64,000 bases of DNA from Mycobacterium sp. PS03-16 (GTDB taxonomy: Bacteria; Actinomycetota; Actinomycetes; Mycobacteriales; Mycobacteriaceae). This document shows, piece after piece, positions 17,687 through 26,080 of the stretch (position 1 is its first letter; each line of letters begins with the position of its first letter). A program made the position numbers and the translations under genes. The notes below the pieces were generated by a model, which did no database searches, had not been told where the DNA came from, and was given only the letters and a program-made list of their open reading frames with translations. The DNA lies in NCBI RefSeq assembly GCF_004570325.1, contig NZ_SPQO01000006.1, positions 124,001-188,000 of the forward strand, read 5' to 3'.

Positions 17687-18379
17687 TCAGATGGCCGGCA
17701 GGCAGGGCGACGACATCTGGGACCGCAGCGCCTCGTCGAGGCGACCGGCGATCAACTGGCGCGCGAGTCTGCGGTAATCGCGCGTCATGCGGCGAAGCCG
17801 GTCGGGCTGCTCCATTGCGGAGTCCCGGTCCGGCACCGCGCGCCCGTCCATACCGTCGCGCACCGCACCCACCACAGCGTCGGCCACCGTGTCCACGTCG
17901 CGGCGCGCCGCGGCGTCGATGCGCAACACCGCCTCCAGGTACAGGACCGAGTCGACACCCCCGTTGACCAGCCGGCCGATCACCGGGTCCAGGAAGACGA
18001 CCCCGCCATCGGTGTGCTGGGCCAGTCCCGCCGCCACCAGCCGGTCCGCCACGTTCGCCGGGGCCGCGACGGTCACATCGGGGTCGCCGTCGGAGACCCG
18101 GACGTCGGCGTCCGTGACCGCGGGGGGCAGCCCGAGGACGTCGGCGAGGTCGGCGCCGGCCCGCACACTCGCGAAGAACTCGGCGATGTGGGACGTGTGG
18201 AACCCGCGCCGCAACAGCTGATTGACGGTTTCGAGTTGGGCGAGATGGGCGTCGTTGTAGAAGGCAGACCGGCCCTGCCTGCGCGGCGGTGCGAGCAGAC
18301 CCCGCTCCCGATAGGCGCGGATGTTGCGGACGCTGACACCGGAGATTCGTGCCAGCTCGTTGAGCCGGTACTCGACCAC
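17687..18379 (-). CDS. MerR family transcriptional regulator
   Basis: The protein is 230 aa. An N-terminal winged-helix MerR domain starts at once (VVEYRLNELARISGVSVRNIRAYRERGLL, residues 1-30 region) followed by the wing PRRQGRSAFYNDAHL. The C-terminal 150 residues, Asp/Val-rich, match no ligand-binding motif I know and lack metal-binding Cys clusters. GTG 18379 is chosen because a perfect AAGGAGG lies 9 nt upstream (18388-18394); the longer frame from 18487 adds a non-conserved tail. The dyad at 18432-18444 lies 53 bp upstream and may be its operator. It is divergent from the MFS gene, suggesting drug-type efflux control, which is inference. Confidence 0.85.
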   Translation of the reverse strand: MVEYRLNELARISGVSVRNIRAYRERGLLAPPRRQGRSAFYNDAHLAQLETVNQLLRRGFHTSHIAEFFASVRAGADLADVLGLPPAVTDADVRVSDGDPDVTVAAPANVADRLVAAGLAQHTDGGVVFLDPVIGRLVNGGVDSVLYLEAVLRIDAAARRDVDTVADAVVGAVRDGMDGRAVPDRDSAMEQPDRLRRMTRDYRRLARQLIAGRLDEALRSQMSSPCLPAI

Positions 18380-18431
18380 TGTGGACAGCCTCCTTCTTGT
18401 GCCCTGGTCCCCCGGCTTCGGCATCTCCACT

Positions 18432-18444
18432 GTACCGTGGGTAC
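18432..18444. promoter_or_regulatory. GTACC-GTG-GGTAC dyad upstream of merR
   Basis: A perfect 5-bp inverted repeat with a 3-bp centre (GTACC GTG GGTAC) lies in the 314-bp divergent region between the MerR gene (start 18379) and the MFS gene (start 18694). MerR regulators bind short dyads inside long-spacer promoters, so it is a reasonable operator candidate. No other clear signal is seen in 18450-18680. Confidence 0.4.
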
Positions 18445-18693
18445 GGAGTGCTGAGCGAATGACAACGGTGACGAACCGATCCTCCACTCGTGCCCGCCGT
18501 GGCGGCGCTGAACTGGCCGGATGACAGAGTCAGCGGGCAGCTCCGCACCGCGGCGTGAAGATTCAGCCAACACCCGTGATTCGGGCCGTGCGGACGGTGA
18601 GCGAATTCATAGACAATCGATTCGTTGGGGCGTCGTGCCGTGCGCGACCATGGGTACAGACATCGAGACAGATCATCTGACGAGGGGTTCGGT

Positions 18694-19953
18694 TTGCGCG
18701 CCTGGATCGTATGGGGCACCGGACTGCTCGCCTACATCGTTGCCATCCTGGATCGGACCACGCTCGGGGTCTCCGGCCTGGAGGCGGCCGACCGGTTCTC
18801 GGCCAGCCCGAGTGTGCTGTCGACGTTCGTGGTCCTGCAGGTCGTGGTGTACGCGGCGGCGCAGGTACCCGCCGGTGTGCTGCTGGACCGGTTCGGCTCC
18901 AGAGCGCTGATCACCGCCGGCGCCGTGCTGATGGCCTCCGGTCAGTTCACGCTCGCGATCAGCGAATCGCTACCCGCTGCCATCGCCGCGCGGGCGGTGC
19001 TGGGTCTCGGCGACGCCTTGACGTTCATCTCGGTGCTGCGACTGGTTCCGCGTTGGTTCCCGCCCGAACGCGTGCCCCTGGTCACTCAGTTGACCGGAAT
19101 CTGCGGCCAGCTCGGGCAGGTGCTCTCGGCGGTGCCGTTCCTGGCGTTGCTCGGTATCGCCGGCTGGACGGTCGCGTACACCTCTGTGGCGGCGCTCGGC
19201 GTGCTCGCGCTGGTGCTGACCCTGGTGCTGGTCAAGGACAGCCCGGCGGGCCGGCACGTGCCCGAGCACACCGGCACGGTCGGCGACACGTTACGCAGCG
19301 TGAAGACGGTGTGGCTGCGGCCGGGCACCCGGCTGGGGTTCTTCACCCACATGGGCACTCAGTTCTCGGTCACCGCGTTCGCGCTGATGTGGGGGGTGCC
19401 GTACCTGACCGCCGCCCAGGGACTGTCGACGTCGACGGCGGGCACCCTGCTGTCGGTATCCGTCGCGGCGGCCATCGCGGCCGGAATCCTCATCGGCATC
19501 TTCACCGGCCGCCATCCGCACCGGCGGTCGCGTCTGGTGCTGCTGATCATCGGCTCCAACGCGCTGGCGTGGACGGTGGTGCTGGCGCTGCCGGGCCCGG
19601 CGCCGCTGTGGTTGCTGGTGCTGCTGATCGTGGTGATCTCGATCGGCGGACCCGGATCGATGGTCGGGTTCGACTTCGCCAGGACGTTCAATCCCAGCGC
19701 GACGCTGGGCACCGCGCAGGGCATGGTCAACATGGGCGGCTTCCTCGCCGCTCTGCTCGTGATGCAGGCGATGGGCCAGATCCTCGATGCCACCGGCGGG
19801 TACACGTTCGAGGCGTTCCGGTGGGCGTGGACGGCGCAGTACGCGATCTGGGCGCTGGCCACGGTGGGAATCCTGATCACCCGCCACAAGGCCCGCCGGC
19901 TGATGAGGGCCGAGCAGGAACGGATGCTGCTCGAGTCGTTCGACGCGCGCTAA
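18694..19953 (+). CDS. Major facilitator superfamily transporter
   Basis: The protein is 419 aa with about 12 hydrophobic segments and a central cytoplasmic loop (VKDSPAGRHVPEHTGTVGD). The first helix pair is followed by the MFS loop GVLLDRFGSRALITAG (motif A-like, DRFGSR). In the second half, GRHPHRRSR is the matching 8-9 loop. TTG 18694 (LRAWIVWGTGLLAY) is preferred because GAGGGG lies 6 nt upstream; the longer frame from ATG 18625 adds a charged 23-residue tail. The substrate is unknown; the divergent MerR suggests regulated efflux. Its last 4 bases overlap the convergent ChaB-like gene. Confidence 0.85.
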   Translation: MRAWIVWGTGLLAYIVAILDRTTLGVSGLEAADRFSASPSVLSTFVVLQVVVYAAAQVPAGVLLDRFGSRALITAGAVLMASGQFTLAISESLPAAIAARAVLGLGDALTFISVLRLVPRWFPPERVPLVTQLTGICGQLGQVLSAVPFLALLGIAGWTVAYTSVAALGVLALVLTLVLVKDSPAGRHVPEHTGTVGDTLRSVKTVWLRPGTRLGFFTHMGTQFSVTAFALMWGVPYLTAAQGLSTSTAGTLLSVSVAAAIAAGILIGIFTGRHPHRRSRLVLLIIGSNALAWTVVLALPGPAPLWLLVLLIVVISIGGPGSMVGFDFARTFNPSATLGTAQGMVNMGGFLAALLVMQAMGQILDATGGYTFEAFRWAWTAQYAIWALATVGILITRHKARRLMRAEQERMLLESFDAR

Positions 19954-20369
19954 CGGTTGCGCGCGGATTCCCGGCGGTTGGCCTTCTTGATCGCGGTGAC
20001 CAGTTCCTCCTTGGTCATCGTGGACCGACCCGAGATGTCGAGCCGGCGGGCCAGCTCGACGAGGTGCTTCTTCGACGCGTTCGCATCGACGCCCTCCGCC
20101 GTCTCGCCCCTGGCGTTGGGGCCGCCGCTCTTGGCGCGCTGATCGGACGGGCCCTTTTCGTCCTTCGGCTCCCAGTGGTCGCCGACCTTCTCGTAGCTGT
20201 GCTTGAGTGCGCTGTACGCGACCCGGTGGGCGCGTTCTGCGTCGCCGTACTCCTCGGCCGCCGCATCGTGCGCCTTGGCGAAGGTGCGCTGGGCTTTCTC
20301 GTCCGACTTCTTCAGGGTGCTGGGCAGTTCACTTTGTTTGGCTTGCCCGCTCTTGGTGGTCTTCGGCAT
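19950..20369 (-). CDS. ChaB-like protein with C-terminal SAP/Rho-N-type domain
   Basis: The protein is 139 aa. Residues 1-80 are a ChaB domain (PSTLKKSDEKAQRTFAKAHD, AERAHRVAYSALKHSYEKVGDHW), a small fold originally named with a cation-transport regulator. After a Gly/Ser/Glu linker, KKHLVELARRLDISGRS and KEELVTAIKKANR form a helix-extension-helix resembling SAP or Rho N-terminal nucleic-acid-binding domains. ATG 20369 (MPKTTKSGQAKQ) is preferred because GAGGAGGTCAGG lies just upstream; the frame is open to 20420. ChaB-SAP proteins are common in actinobacteria, but their role is not settled. Confidence 0.75.
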   Translation of the reverse strand: MPKTTKSGQAKQSELPSTLKKSDEKAQRTFAKAHDAAAEEYGDAERAHRVAYSALKHSYEKVGDHWEPKDEKGPSDQRAKSGGPNARGETAEGVDANASKKHLVELARRLDISGRSTMTKEELVTAIKKANRRESARNR

Positions 20370-20382
20370 CCTGACCTCCTCG

Positions 20383-21651
20383 TCACCCCAGCTCAGGTAC
20401 CCCTGCGCCGACTCGGGCAAACCGACGGATGATCAGCTCGAACCCCAACACGCCCACCACCGGGGCGGCCGCCACCACCAGCAGGCTCCAGGTCATCGGC
20501 AGGCCGACGGCCGCCGCGGCCACGGCTCCCACCAGCACGAGCAGCGCCGCACCGGTGACCGCCGCCGCCCGTCCCGCATCACCGCGGGTGAGTAGGACGT
20601 GCAGCACGGCGACCAGCAGCAGGAAGATCGCGACGGGGATCGCCACCGACACCACTGTGCCCAGCGATCCGATGACCGAGTGGTGCTCGATGTAGTAGCC
20701 GGCCGCGTGCAACCCGGCGCCTGCGGCGACGATCGCGCCGAACAACGGAATGTGCAGATAGCCGAACGTGAACGAGTTCCGGCGACGACCGTGCAGCAAC
20801 GCGCCGAAGGGTACGACGAAGTACACCCACCACAGCCCGAAGGTCAGTGCCGTGCCCGCCACCGCGACCAGCACGGTGTCGGTGGTCCATCCCTGCACCT
20901 CGACGGCGGCCGTCAACGACGCCACCGTGCCGACCACTCCCTCGCCGAGGGCGATGATCACCAGCAGGCCGTACCGCTCCGCGATGTGGTGCGCGTGCCA
21001 CGGGGTCCCGCCCATCCGTATCTCGGCCAGGTAGGGGCCGGACATCTCCACGGCGACGAGGAGGACGGCGATCGTGAGGCTGAGAGGCACCGACGTGTCG
21101 ACGAAGATCGACGCGATCCAGCCCAGCTGTGCGACCGCGACCGCCGTCGCGTAGGTCAGGCAGGCGGTCCGGCGCGCCGGGTCCTGGCGCGCGGCCCGCA
21201 ACCACTGCCCCACCAGCGCGATCCGCATGATCACGTAGCCGGCGACCACGACGCGGTTGTCGAGGTGTCCCCCGTGATCGATCGAGGCGAACATCTCGGG
21301 CAGGCCCAGCGCGAGGATGATGACGCCGACCATTTGGAGCATGGTGGTCAGCCGGTACACCCAGTCGTCGGTGTCATAGGCCGACGCGAACCAGCTGAAG
21401 TTGATCCACGCCCAGCTCACCGCGAACGTCGCGAAACCGAAACCCGCCAGCCCGGACGCGAGGTGCCCCTCGGCGAGGAGATGGGCGAATTGGTTTGCGG
21501 CGACGCCGAAGGCCACCACGAAGGTGAGGTCGAACAGCAGCTCCAGCGGTGTCGCGGCGCGGTGGCGTTCGTGGGGATCCCGCCCCCGCATGCGGCGCAG
21601 GCTCCAGCCCACCGGCTCGCTCACGCCGCACGTCCTTGCCCGGTCCGGCAT
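20383..21651 (-). CDS. Low-temperature-requirement protein A (LtrA) family membrane protein
   Basis: The protein is 422 aa with about 10-12 hydrophobic segments. The diagnostic LtrA N-terminus is present: RHRAATPLELLFDLTFVVAFG (about 30-50), then FAVSWAWINFSWFASAYDTDDW and the HIAERYGLLVIIALGEGVVG block in the middle. LtrA was named from a Listeria cold-growth mutant; its biochemical role is unknown. The initiation codon is uncertain: a GTG nine codons inside 21651 is also possible. It lies 13 nt upstream of the ChaB-like start on the same strand. Confidence 0.85.
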   Translation of the reverse strand: MPDRARTCGVSEPVGWSLRRMRGRDPHERHRAATPLELLFDLTFVVAFGVAANQFAHLLAEGHLASGLAGFGFATFAVSWAWINFSWFASAYDTDDWVYRLTTMLQMVGVIILALGLPEMFASIDHGGHLDNRVVVAGYVIMRIALVGQWLRAARQDPARRTACLTYATAVAVAQLGWIASIFVDTSVPLSLTIAVLLVAVEMSGPYLAEIRMGGTPWHAHHIAERYGLLVIIALGEGVVGTVASLTAAVEVQGWTTDTVLVAVAGTALTFGLWWVYFVVPFGALLHGRRRNSFTFGYLHIPLFGAIVAAGAGLHAAGYYIEHHSVIGSLGTVVSVAIPVAIFLLLVAVLHVLLTRGDAGRAAAVTGAALLVLVGAVAAAAVGLPMTWSLLVVAAAPVVGVLGFELIIRRFARVGAGVPELG

Positions 21652-21711
21652 CCACTCGCACGTTGCACCGTCACATGAAACCAGCCGGTGAGGTGACGGC
21701 GCGCGACGAGG

Positions 21712-22308
21712 CTAGACCGGGTCGAACGACGAGATGAGCCAGGTGTCGTCGACCTTCGTCAGTCCCACCTTGATGCTGCTCGACGCGAAGGCGCCGTCGG
21801 GATTCTCCGTGCTGGTGGTCGCCTGGTTGACGAACAGCAGCGCCACCGCCGAGTCGGGCTTCAGTTCGGCGATCGCGGCCTGCACGACCTTCGCCTCGGT
21901 CTTCACCGACTTCTCCTTGGCCGCGGGGGCGACCACCTTGTCGGTGAAGTCGGTGTAATAGTTCAGAAAATCGCCGGTCAGCCGCGCTTTGGCGGTCGAG
22001 AGATCGTCGTCGAGGGTCTCCGGCGCGTAGGACAGCAGCGCGACGGTACCGTCGGTCGCCGCGTCGAGCACCACTTCGGCGGCCTCGCCGTCGGTCTGCT
22101 CGTCGACGCGGTACTGGAAGAGGTACAGCCATCCGGCGCCGGACACCGCGGCGACGACGGCGGCGACCAGCACCAGGGCGCCGATCCGTGCCCGCCGGGC
22201 GCGCGGCACCCGGGCGTCGGACCGGGCGTCGTCGTCGCGGGCCGGATCCTCGGTCGCGGTGGCCTCGATGTCGTCGTCGCGGTTCTCGGTGCTCTCGGCC
22301 GCGCTCAC
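21712..22308 (-). CDS. Mce-associated membrane protein
   Basis: The protein is 198 aa. An acidic cytoplasmic head (residues 1-40) precedes an Arg cluster (RARRARIG) and one transmembrane segment (about 42-65, ALVLVAAVVAAVSGAGWLYLF). The remainder is an NTF2-like extracytoplasmic domain (GDFLNYYTDFTDKVV and SSSIKVGLTKVDDTWLISSFDPV), the pattern of Mas proteins that accompany Mce transporters, where they help complex stability. The start overlaps the end of the next Mas gene by 4 nt, so the two are cotranscribed. The pair lies about 15 kb from the Mce operon but carries the same operator. Confidence 0.85.
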   Translation of the reverse strand: MSAAESTENRDDDIEATATEDPARDDDARSDARVPRARRARIGALVLVAAVVAAVSGAGWLYLFQYRVDEQTDGEAAEVVLDAATDGTVALLSYAPETLDDDLSTAKARLTGDFLNYYTDFTDKVVAPAAKEKSVKTEAKVVQAAIAELKPDSAVALLFVNQATTSTENPDGAFASSSIKVGLTKVDDTWLISSFDPV

Positions 22309-23255
22309 GGGACGAACTCCACACTCGACATCTTGATCCGGTCACCCTCCCGCTCGAGTTCCACGCTGAGGCGCCATGTCCGGGGCTCCTGGCGGGCACC
22401 GGTGGTGTTGGTGATCCGCGACGTGGCGGCGACCAGCACCACTGCGGAGTCTTCGCTCATCGACTGCACAGCGGTGGAATTGACGGTCGCCTCGGTGATG
22501 ACTTTCGACTCCTGGGCCACCGACGCGAAGTCCTCGGCCTGCGCCTGGAAGTCCTCGCGGAACCGCCCGGTCGAGTTGTCGATGATGCGCTGCACATCTT
22601 CCTGGGCCTTGTTGAAGTCCAGCGACATCAGCGACACCACGCCCTGCCGGGCCGCCGCCGCGAATTCGGCACCGCGTTGGGCCTCGCTGACCGCCTGCCG
22701 GTGATGCCACACCATGTAGCCACTGGCAGCCAGCGCGGCGACGAGGATGACGAGGGCCGCCGATACGGCGATCCGCGTGGCGCTCAACCAGGACGGCCGG
22801 CGGATCCGCCGCCGCTTGCCCTGCTCGACCTCGGGCGTGTCGGCGTCGCCCTTCGCGACGGTCTCAGCTCCGGCGTCCGTCACCTCGATGTCCGGCACCT
22901 CGATGTCCGGCACCTCGGTGTCCGGCACCTCGGTGTCCGGAGTTGCGGTCACCGCTTTCGGTCCGGGGTCGGCCGGGTCGTCGAGGGCGGCGGCCGGAGC
23001 TTCGGGGGCTGCCGACGTGCCCGACCGGGCGGCGGCTTCGGCCTGCCGGCGCAGGCGGATCGCCCGGGCGCGGGCGCGCGCTGCGGCGGCGACCGCTTCG
23101 GCCTCGGCGGCCTCGGCCTCGGCCAGCGCGACGAGGTCCGAGGCTTCCTCACCTGGGACCTCACCCGAGACCGTCGTCAGATCGTCAGCGGTATCGGCGC
23201 GCGGCCCGTGCGTACGGCCGTGAAGCAAGGTCGAGGTGCGCTCGCGGAACGGCAT
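22305..23255 (-). CDS. Mce-associated membrane protein with long disordered head
   Basis: The protein is 316 aa. Residues 1-145 are cytoplasmic and low-complexity: an Ala/Glu/Arg-rich probable coiled coil (about 38-75) and an acidic stretch with four PD[TI]EV repeats encoded by a 15-bp DNA tandem repeat. RRRIRRPSWLS leads into a transmembrane segment (about 160-182). The C-terminal Mas/NTF2-like domain follows (FNKAQEDVQRIIDNSTGRF, SAVVLVAATSRITN). Upstream, 31 bp away, is the operator at 23286-23300. It forms a two-gene unit with the following Mas gene. Confidence 0.85.
   Translation of the reverse strand: MPFRERTSTLLHGRTHGPRADTADDLTTVSGEVPGEEASDLVALAEAEAAEAEAVAAAARARARAIRLRRQAEAAARSGTSAAPEAPAAALDDPADPGPKAVTATPDTEVPDTEVPDIEVPDIEVTDAGAETVAKGDADTPEVEQGKRRRIRRPSWLSATRIAVSAALVILVAALAASGYMVWHHRQAVSEAQRGAEFAAAARQGVVSLMSLDFNKAQEDVQRIIDNSTGRFREDFQAQAEDFASVAQESKVITEATVNSTAVQSMSEDSAVVLVAATSRITNTTGARQEPRTWRLSVELEREGDRIKMSSVEFVP
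22881..22940. repeat. Four tandem 15-bp repeats inside the Mas gene
   Basis: The unit CACCTCGATGTCCGG occurs four times without gaps (22881-22940). The last two copies carry G instead of A at position 8. In the gene it encodes the repeated VPDIE/VPDTE pentamer. Copy number could vary between strains by slippage without breaking the frame. Confidence 0.9.
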
Positions 23256-23285
23256 GCGACCTCCTGTCTGATGTGGAGCGATGCG

Positions 23286-23300
23286 GAGAATGGCATTTTC
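23286..23300. promoter_or_regulatory. Shared operator, copy 1 (Mas genes)
   Basis: GAGAAT-GGC-ATTTTC matches 11 of 12 arm bases of the GAGAAT-N3-ATTCTC palindrome found repeatedly in this island. It lies 31 bp upstream of the Mas gene start at 23255 and after the end of the upstream FadD gene, so it is placed to control the Mas pair separately. Confidence 0.65.
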
Positions 23301-23393
23301 AATTTTGATTACGGCTGCGACGATACCGCATCGGCAATGCCGTTCCGAGGCGTTCTCGCCTGCAGAAATGCGATTTACGTGTTGTGCGATCGC

Positions 23394-24839
23394 TCAGTGC
23401 AACTCGCTCTTCATCACCTTGCCGGTGGCGTTGAGGGGAAGCTCGTCGAGGAACTCTACATAGCGGGGCACCTTGAAACCGGCCATTCGCTCACGACTCC
23501 AGGCGATCAGTTCCTCGGCCGACACCGTGTCCCTGCTACCCGGGCGGCGCACGACGAACGCCTTGCCCACCTGGCCCATGCGTTCGTCGTCCACGCCGAT
23601 CACCGCCGCCTGCGCGACCGCCGGGTGCTGCAGCAGGAACCCTTCGATCTCGGCGGGATAGGCGTTGAAACCGCCGACGATGAACATGTCCTTCTTGCGG
23701 CCGACGATCCGCAGCCGGCCGGCGTCGTCGAGCGTGCCGAGGTCGCCGGTGTGCAGCCAGCCGTCGGCGTCGATCGCTTGCGCGGTGGCGTCAGGATCGT
23801 CGAAGTAGCCCTGCATGACGCTGTAGCCACGGACGAGCACTTCGCCGTCATCGGCGACGCGCACCTCGACTCCGTCGCAGGCGGTCCCGACCGTCGTGGC
23901 GATGTCGGTGAAGGAGTCGCCCGGCCGGGACAGCGTCGCGGTGCCCGCCTCGGTCAGCCCGTACCCGGTCGCCAGCGTCTGGAACGGCAGTTCTTCGTGC
24001 ACCCGGCGGATCAGTTCGACCGGGATGTCGGCGGCCCCGGTCACGCCGGCCCGCAGCGTCGCCAACTTCGACTTGTCCCGCACCCCCAGCAGCGAGTGGT
24101 ACAACGTCGGCGGGCCCGGCAGCATCGTGACCCGTTCGGCGGCAATGAGATCGACGACGGTGTCGACGTCGAACACGGGGACCGGCAGTACGGTGGCACC
24201 GCGGATCATCGACGCGATAAAACCGGCCTTGTACCCGAAAGTGTGGAAGAACGGGTTGACGATCAGGTAGCGGTCGCCCTCGCGCAGATCGGCGAGGTCA
24301 CACCATTCGCGGTACAGGCGCAGCGTTTGGTGGTGGTTCATCATCACGCCCTTGGGCCTGCCGGTGGTGCCCGAGGTGTAGATGATGTCGGCGATGTCGG
24401 TACCCGCCACGTCCGGGTGCTCGAACGGTTCGGCGTCGGTGAGGAACCCGGATTTGAGATCGATCGCGGGCACCCCGGCGGGGACCGCGAATTCCTGACC
24501 GAGGAAGCCCTGCTGCACCAGCACGGCCTTGGCGCCGCTGCGCGTGATGACGTCGCCGGCCTCCTCGGTCTTGAACCGGGTGTTGACCGGCACCAGGACG
24601 CCACCGGCGGTGAGCAGCCCGAACGCCGAGATCATCCACTCCGCCGAATTCGGCGCCCAGATCGCGACGCGGTCGCCTTTGTCCACCCCCAAAGCGCGGA
24701 ACGCCCCTGCCGCACACCGGATGCGCTCGGTCAGCTCGCTGAAGGTGAGGCGCAGCGGACCGTCGACGACCGCCTCGGCGTCGCCGAACCGGTCCGCTGT
24801 ACTCAACACCATCTTTGGGATGGAATCCCAGCGGGTCAT
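23394..24839 (-). CDS. Acyl-CoA synthetase, FadD3-like AMP-forming ligase
   Basis: This enzyme activates a carboxylic acid to its CoA thioester via an acyl-adenylate. The protein is 481 aa, in the short FadD3 size class. The AMP-binding signature IIYTSGTTGRPKGV is at about residues 151-164. NPFFHTFGYKAG, TGYGLTEAGT, DGWLHTGDLG and the hinge GRKKDMFIVGGFNAYPAEIE follow in order, and the C-terminal catalytic Lys is in LPLNATGKVMK. FadD3 itself activates a steroid ring CD acid, and this protein resembles that group by pattern, but the substrate is not proven. It starts 13 nt after the amidohydrolase stop, so both are probably in one operon under the operator at 26066. Confidence 0.9.
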   Translation of the reverse strand: MTRWDSIPKMVLSTADRFGDAEAVVDGPLRLTFSELTERIRCAAGAFRALGVDKGDRVAIWAPNSAEWMISAFGLLTAGGVLVPVNTRFKTEEAGDVITRSGAKAVLVQQGFLGQEFAVPAGVPAIDLKSGFLTDAEPFEHPDVAGTDIADIIYTSGTTGRPKGVMMNHHQTLRLYREWCDLADLREGDRYLIVNPFFHTFGYKAGFIASMIRGATVLPVPVFDVDTVVDLIAAERVTMLPGPPTLYHSLLGVRDKSKLATLRAGVTGAADIPVELIRRVHEELPFQTLATGYGLTEAGTATLSRPGDSFTDIATTVGTACDGVEVRVADDGEVLVRGYSVMQGYFDDPDATAQAIDADGWLHTGDLGTLDDAGRLRIVGRKKDMFIVGGFNAYPAEIEGFLLQHPAVAQAAVIGVDDERMGQVGKAFVVRRPGSRDTVSAEELIAWSRERMAGFKVPRYVEFLDELPLNATGKVMKSELH

Positions 24840-24852
24840 ATGGCGGTGTTCG

Positions 24853-26043
24853 TCACGTCGTGACGAGACGTCCCAGGTTGCCGCCCATGATCTTGGCCTG
24901 ATCCTCGACCGACAGGTGCTCGAGCGCGGTGACGTAGTGCGTCGGCTCGGCGAGGCCCTCCGGATGCGGCCAGTCCGAACCGTAGAGCACCTGGTCCACG
25001 CCGATCAGGTTGATCAGGTCGTCGATGCCCTCCTCGTAGAACGGGCTGACGTAGATCCGGTTCTTGATCTCCTCGATCGGGTTGCCCAGGAAGGCCTCCG
25101 GCGCCTTCTTGTACACCTCGGCCATGGAATCCAGCAGCGGGAACATCCATTTCGAGCCGGCCTCGACGATGCCCACCTTGAGCGTCGGGAAGCGGAACAG
25201 CGCCCCGTGGATCACCCACGACGCGACCGCATCCTGGATCGGGCGCCATTCGTTGAGGATCGACATCGCGTTGGTCTGGAACGGCAGCATCTCCTGCGCC
25301 TGGCCGTCCCATTCGGAGGTGTACCGGGAGTAGCCGCTGTCCGACGAGTGCATGCCGACGAAGATGTCGTGATGCACGACGCGTTCCCAGAACGGGTCGA
25401 ACTCGGGCAGCGCGAAGGAGCGCGGACCGCGGAAGCCGGGCACCGGCGCGGGACGGATCAGGATGGCGCGCGCCCCGCGCGCCACTGCCCACTCGAGCTC
25501 CTCGATCGCCTTCTCGACGATCGGCAGCGTGATCACCGGGGTGGTGAAGATGCGGTTCTGGTAGTTGAACCCCCACACCTCGTGCAGCCACTCGTTGAGC
25601 GCGTGGATGATCACGTGAATCGCGATGGGATCGTCGGACAGCCGTTCCTCGATCAGGCTGGCCAGCGTCGGGAACATCAGGCTGCGGTCGACGCCGAGCT
25701 CGTCCATGACCTTGATGCGCGGCTCCGGTTCGAAGAACGCAGGGATCGCCTTCATCGGCTCGCCGAACAGCTCGCGCTTGCTCTTGCCGTCCGGGTTGCC
25801 GAACTTGAAGTACTCCTCCCATGCGCCCGGCTTGGCGACCACCGAGAAGGTCGGGTTGGGAATGTAGTTGCTGATCTGACCCTTCAGCGCGATCTTGGTG
25901 CGGCCGTTGACCTCGACGTACTGGACGACGTCCTTGTACTCCTTCGGAAGGTACTTGGTCATCGCCTCCGGCGGCTCATAGAGATGGTTGTCCGCATCGA
26001 ACAGCGGAAACGGAATGTCGACCCGGTGCGACAGTTGACCCAT
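24853..26043 (-). CDS. Amidohydrolase-2 family metal-dependent hydrolase/decarboxylase
   Basis: The protein is 396 aa of the ACMSD-like amidohydrolase-2 family, TIM-barrel enzymes that hydrolyse or decarboxylate carboxylate intermediates. Near the start, FPLFDADNHLYEPP gives the metal-site region (Asp-x-Asn-His in place of the usual DxH). Later HSSDSGYSRYTSEWDG, VIHGALFRFPTLKVGIVEAGSKW and the terminal barrel motif YGSDWPHPEG are typical. ATG 26043 (MGQLSHRV) has AAAGGAG 7 nt upstream. The first gene of a two-gene unit with fadD at 23394, it sits just downstream of the perfect operator palindrome. The reaction here is unknown. Confidence 0.85.
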   Translation of the reverse strand: MGQLSHRVDIPFPLFDADNHLYEPPEAMTKYLPKEYKDVVQYVEVNGRTKIALKGQISNYIPNPTFSVVAKPGAWEEYFKFGNPDGKSKRELFGEPMKAIPAFFEPEPRIKVMDELGVDRSLMFPTLASLIEERLSDDPIAIHVIIHALNEWLHEVWGFNYQNRIFTTPVITLPIVEKAIEELEWAVARGARAILIRPAPVPGFRGPRSFALPEFDPFWERVVHHDIFVGMHSSDSGYSRYTSEWDGQAQEMLPFQTNAMSILNEWRPIQDAVASWVIHGALFRFPTLKVGIVEAGSKWMFPLLDSMAEVYKKAPEAFLGNPIEEIKNRIYVSPFYEEGIDDLINLIGVDQVLYGSDWPHPEGLAEPTHYVTALEHLSVEDQAKIMGGNLGRLVTT

Positions 26044-26065
26044 GGAATGCTCCTTTGCTTCTTGC

Positions 26066-26080
26066 GAGAATCGTATTCTC
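26066..26080. promoter_or_regulatory. Shared operator, copy 2 (perfect palindrome)
   Basis: GAGAAT-CGT-ATTCTC is a perfect 6+3+6 palindrome, 23 bp upstream of the amidohydrolase start (26043). It overlaps the TGA stop (26081-26079) of the upstream acyl-CoA synthetase gene, so coding and operator sequence share bases. Confidence 0.75.

Noticed and set aside
22188..24863. 891-codon plus-strand open frame over the Mas and FadD genes
   Set aside because: Antisense shadow of intact genes; low-complexity and without family similarity.
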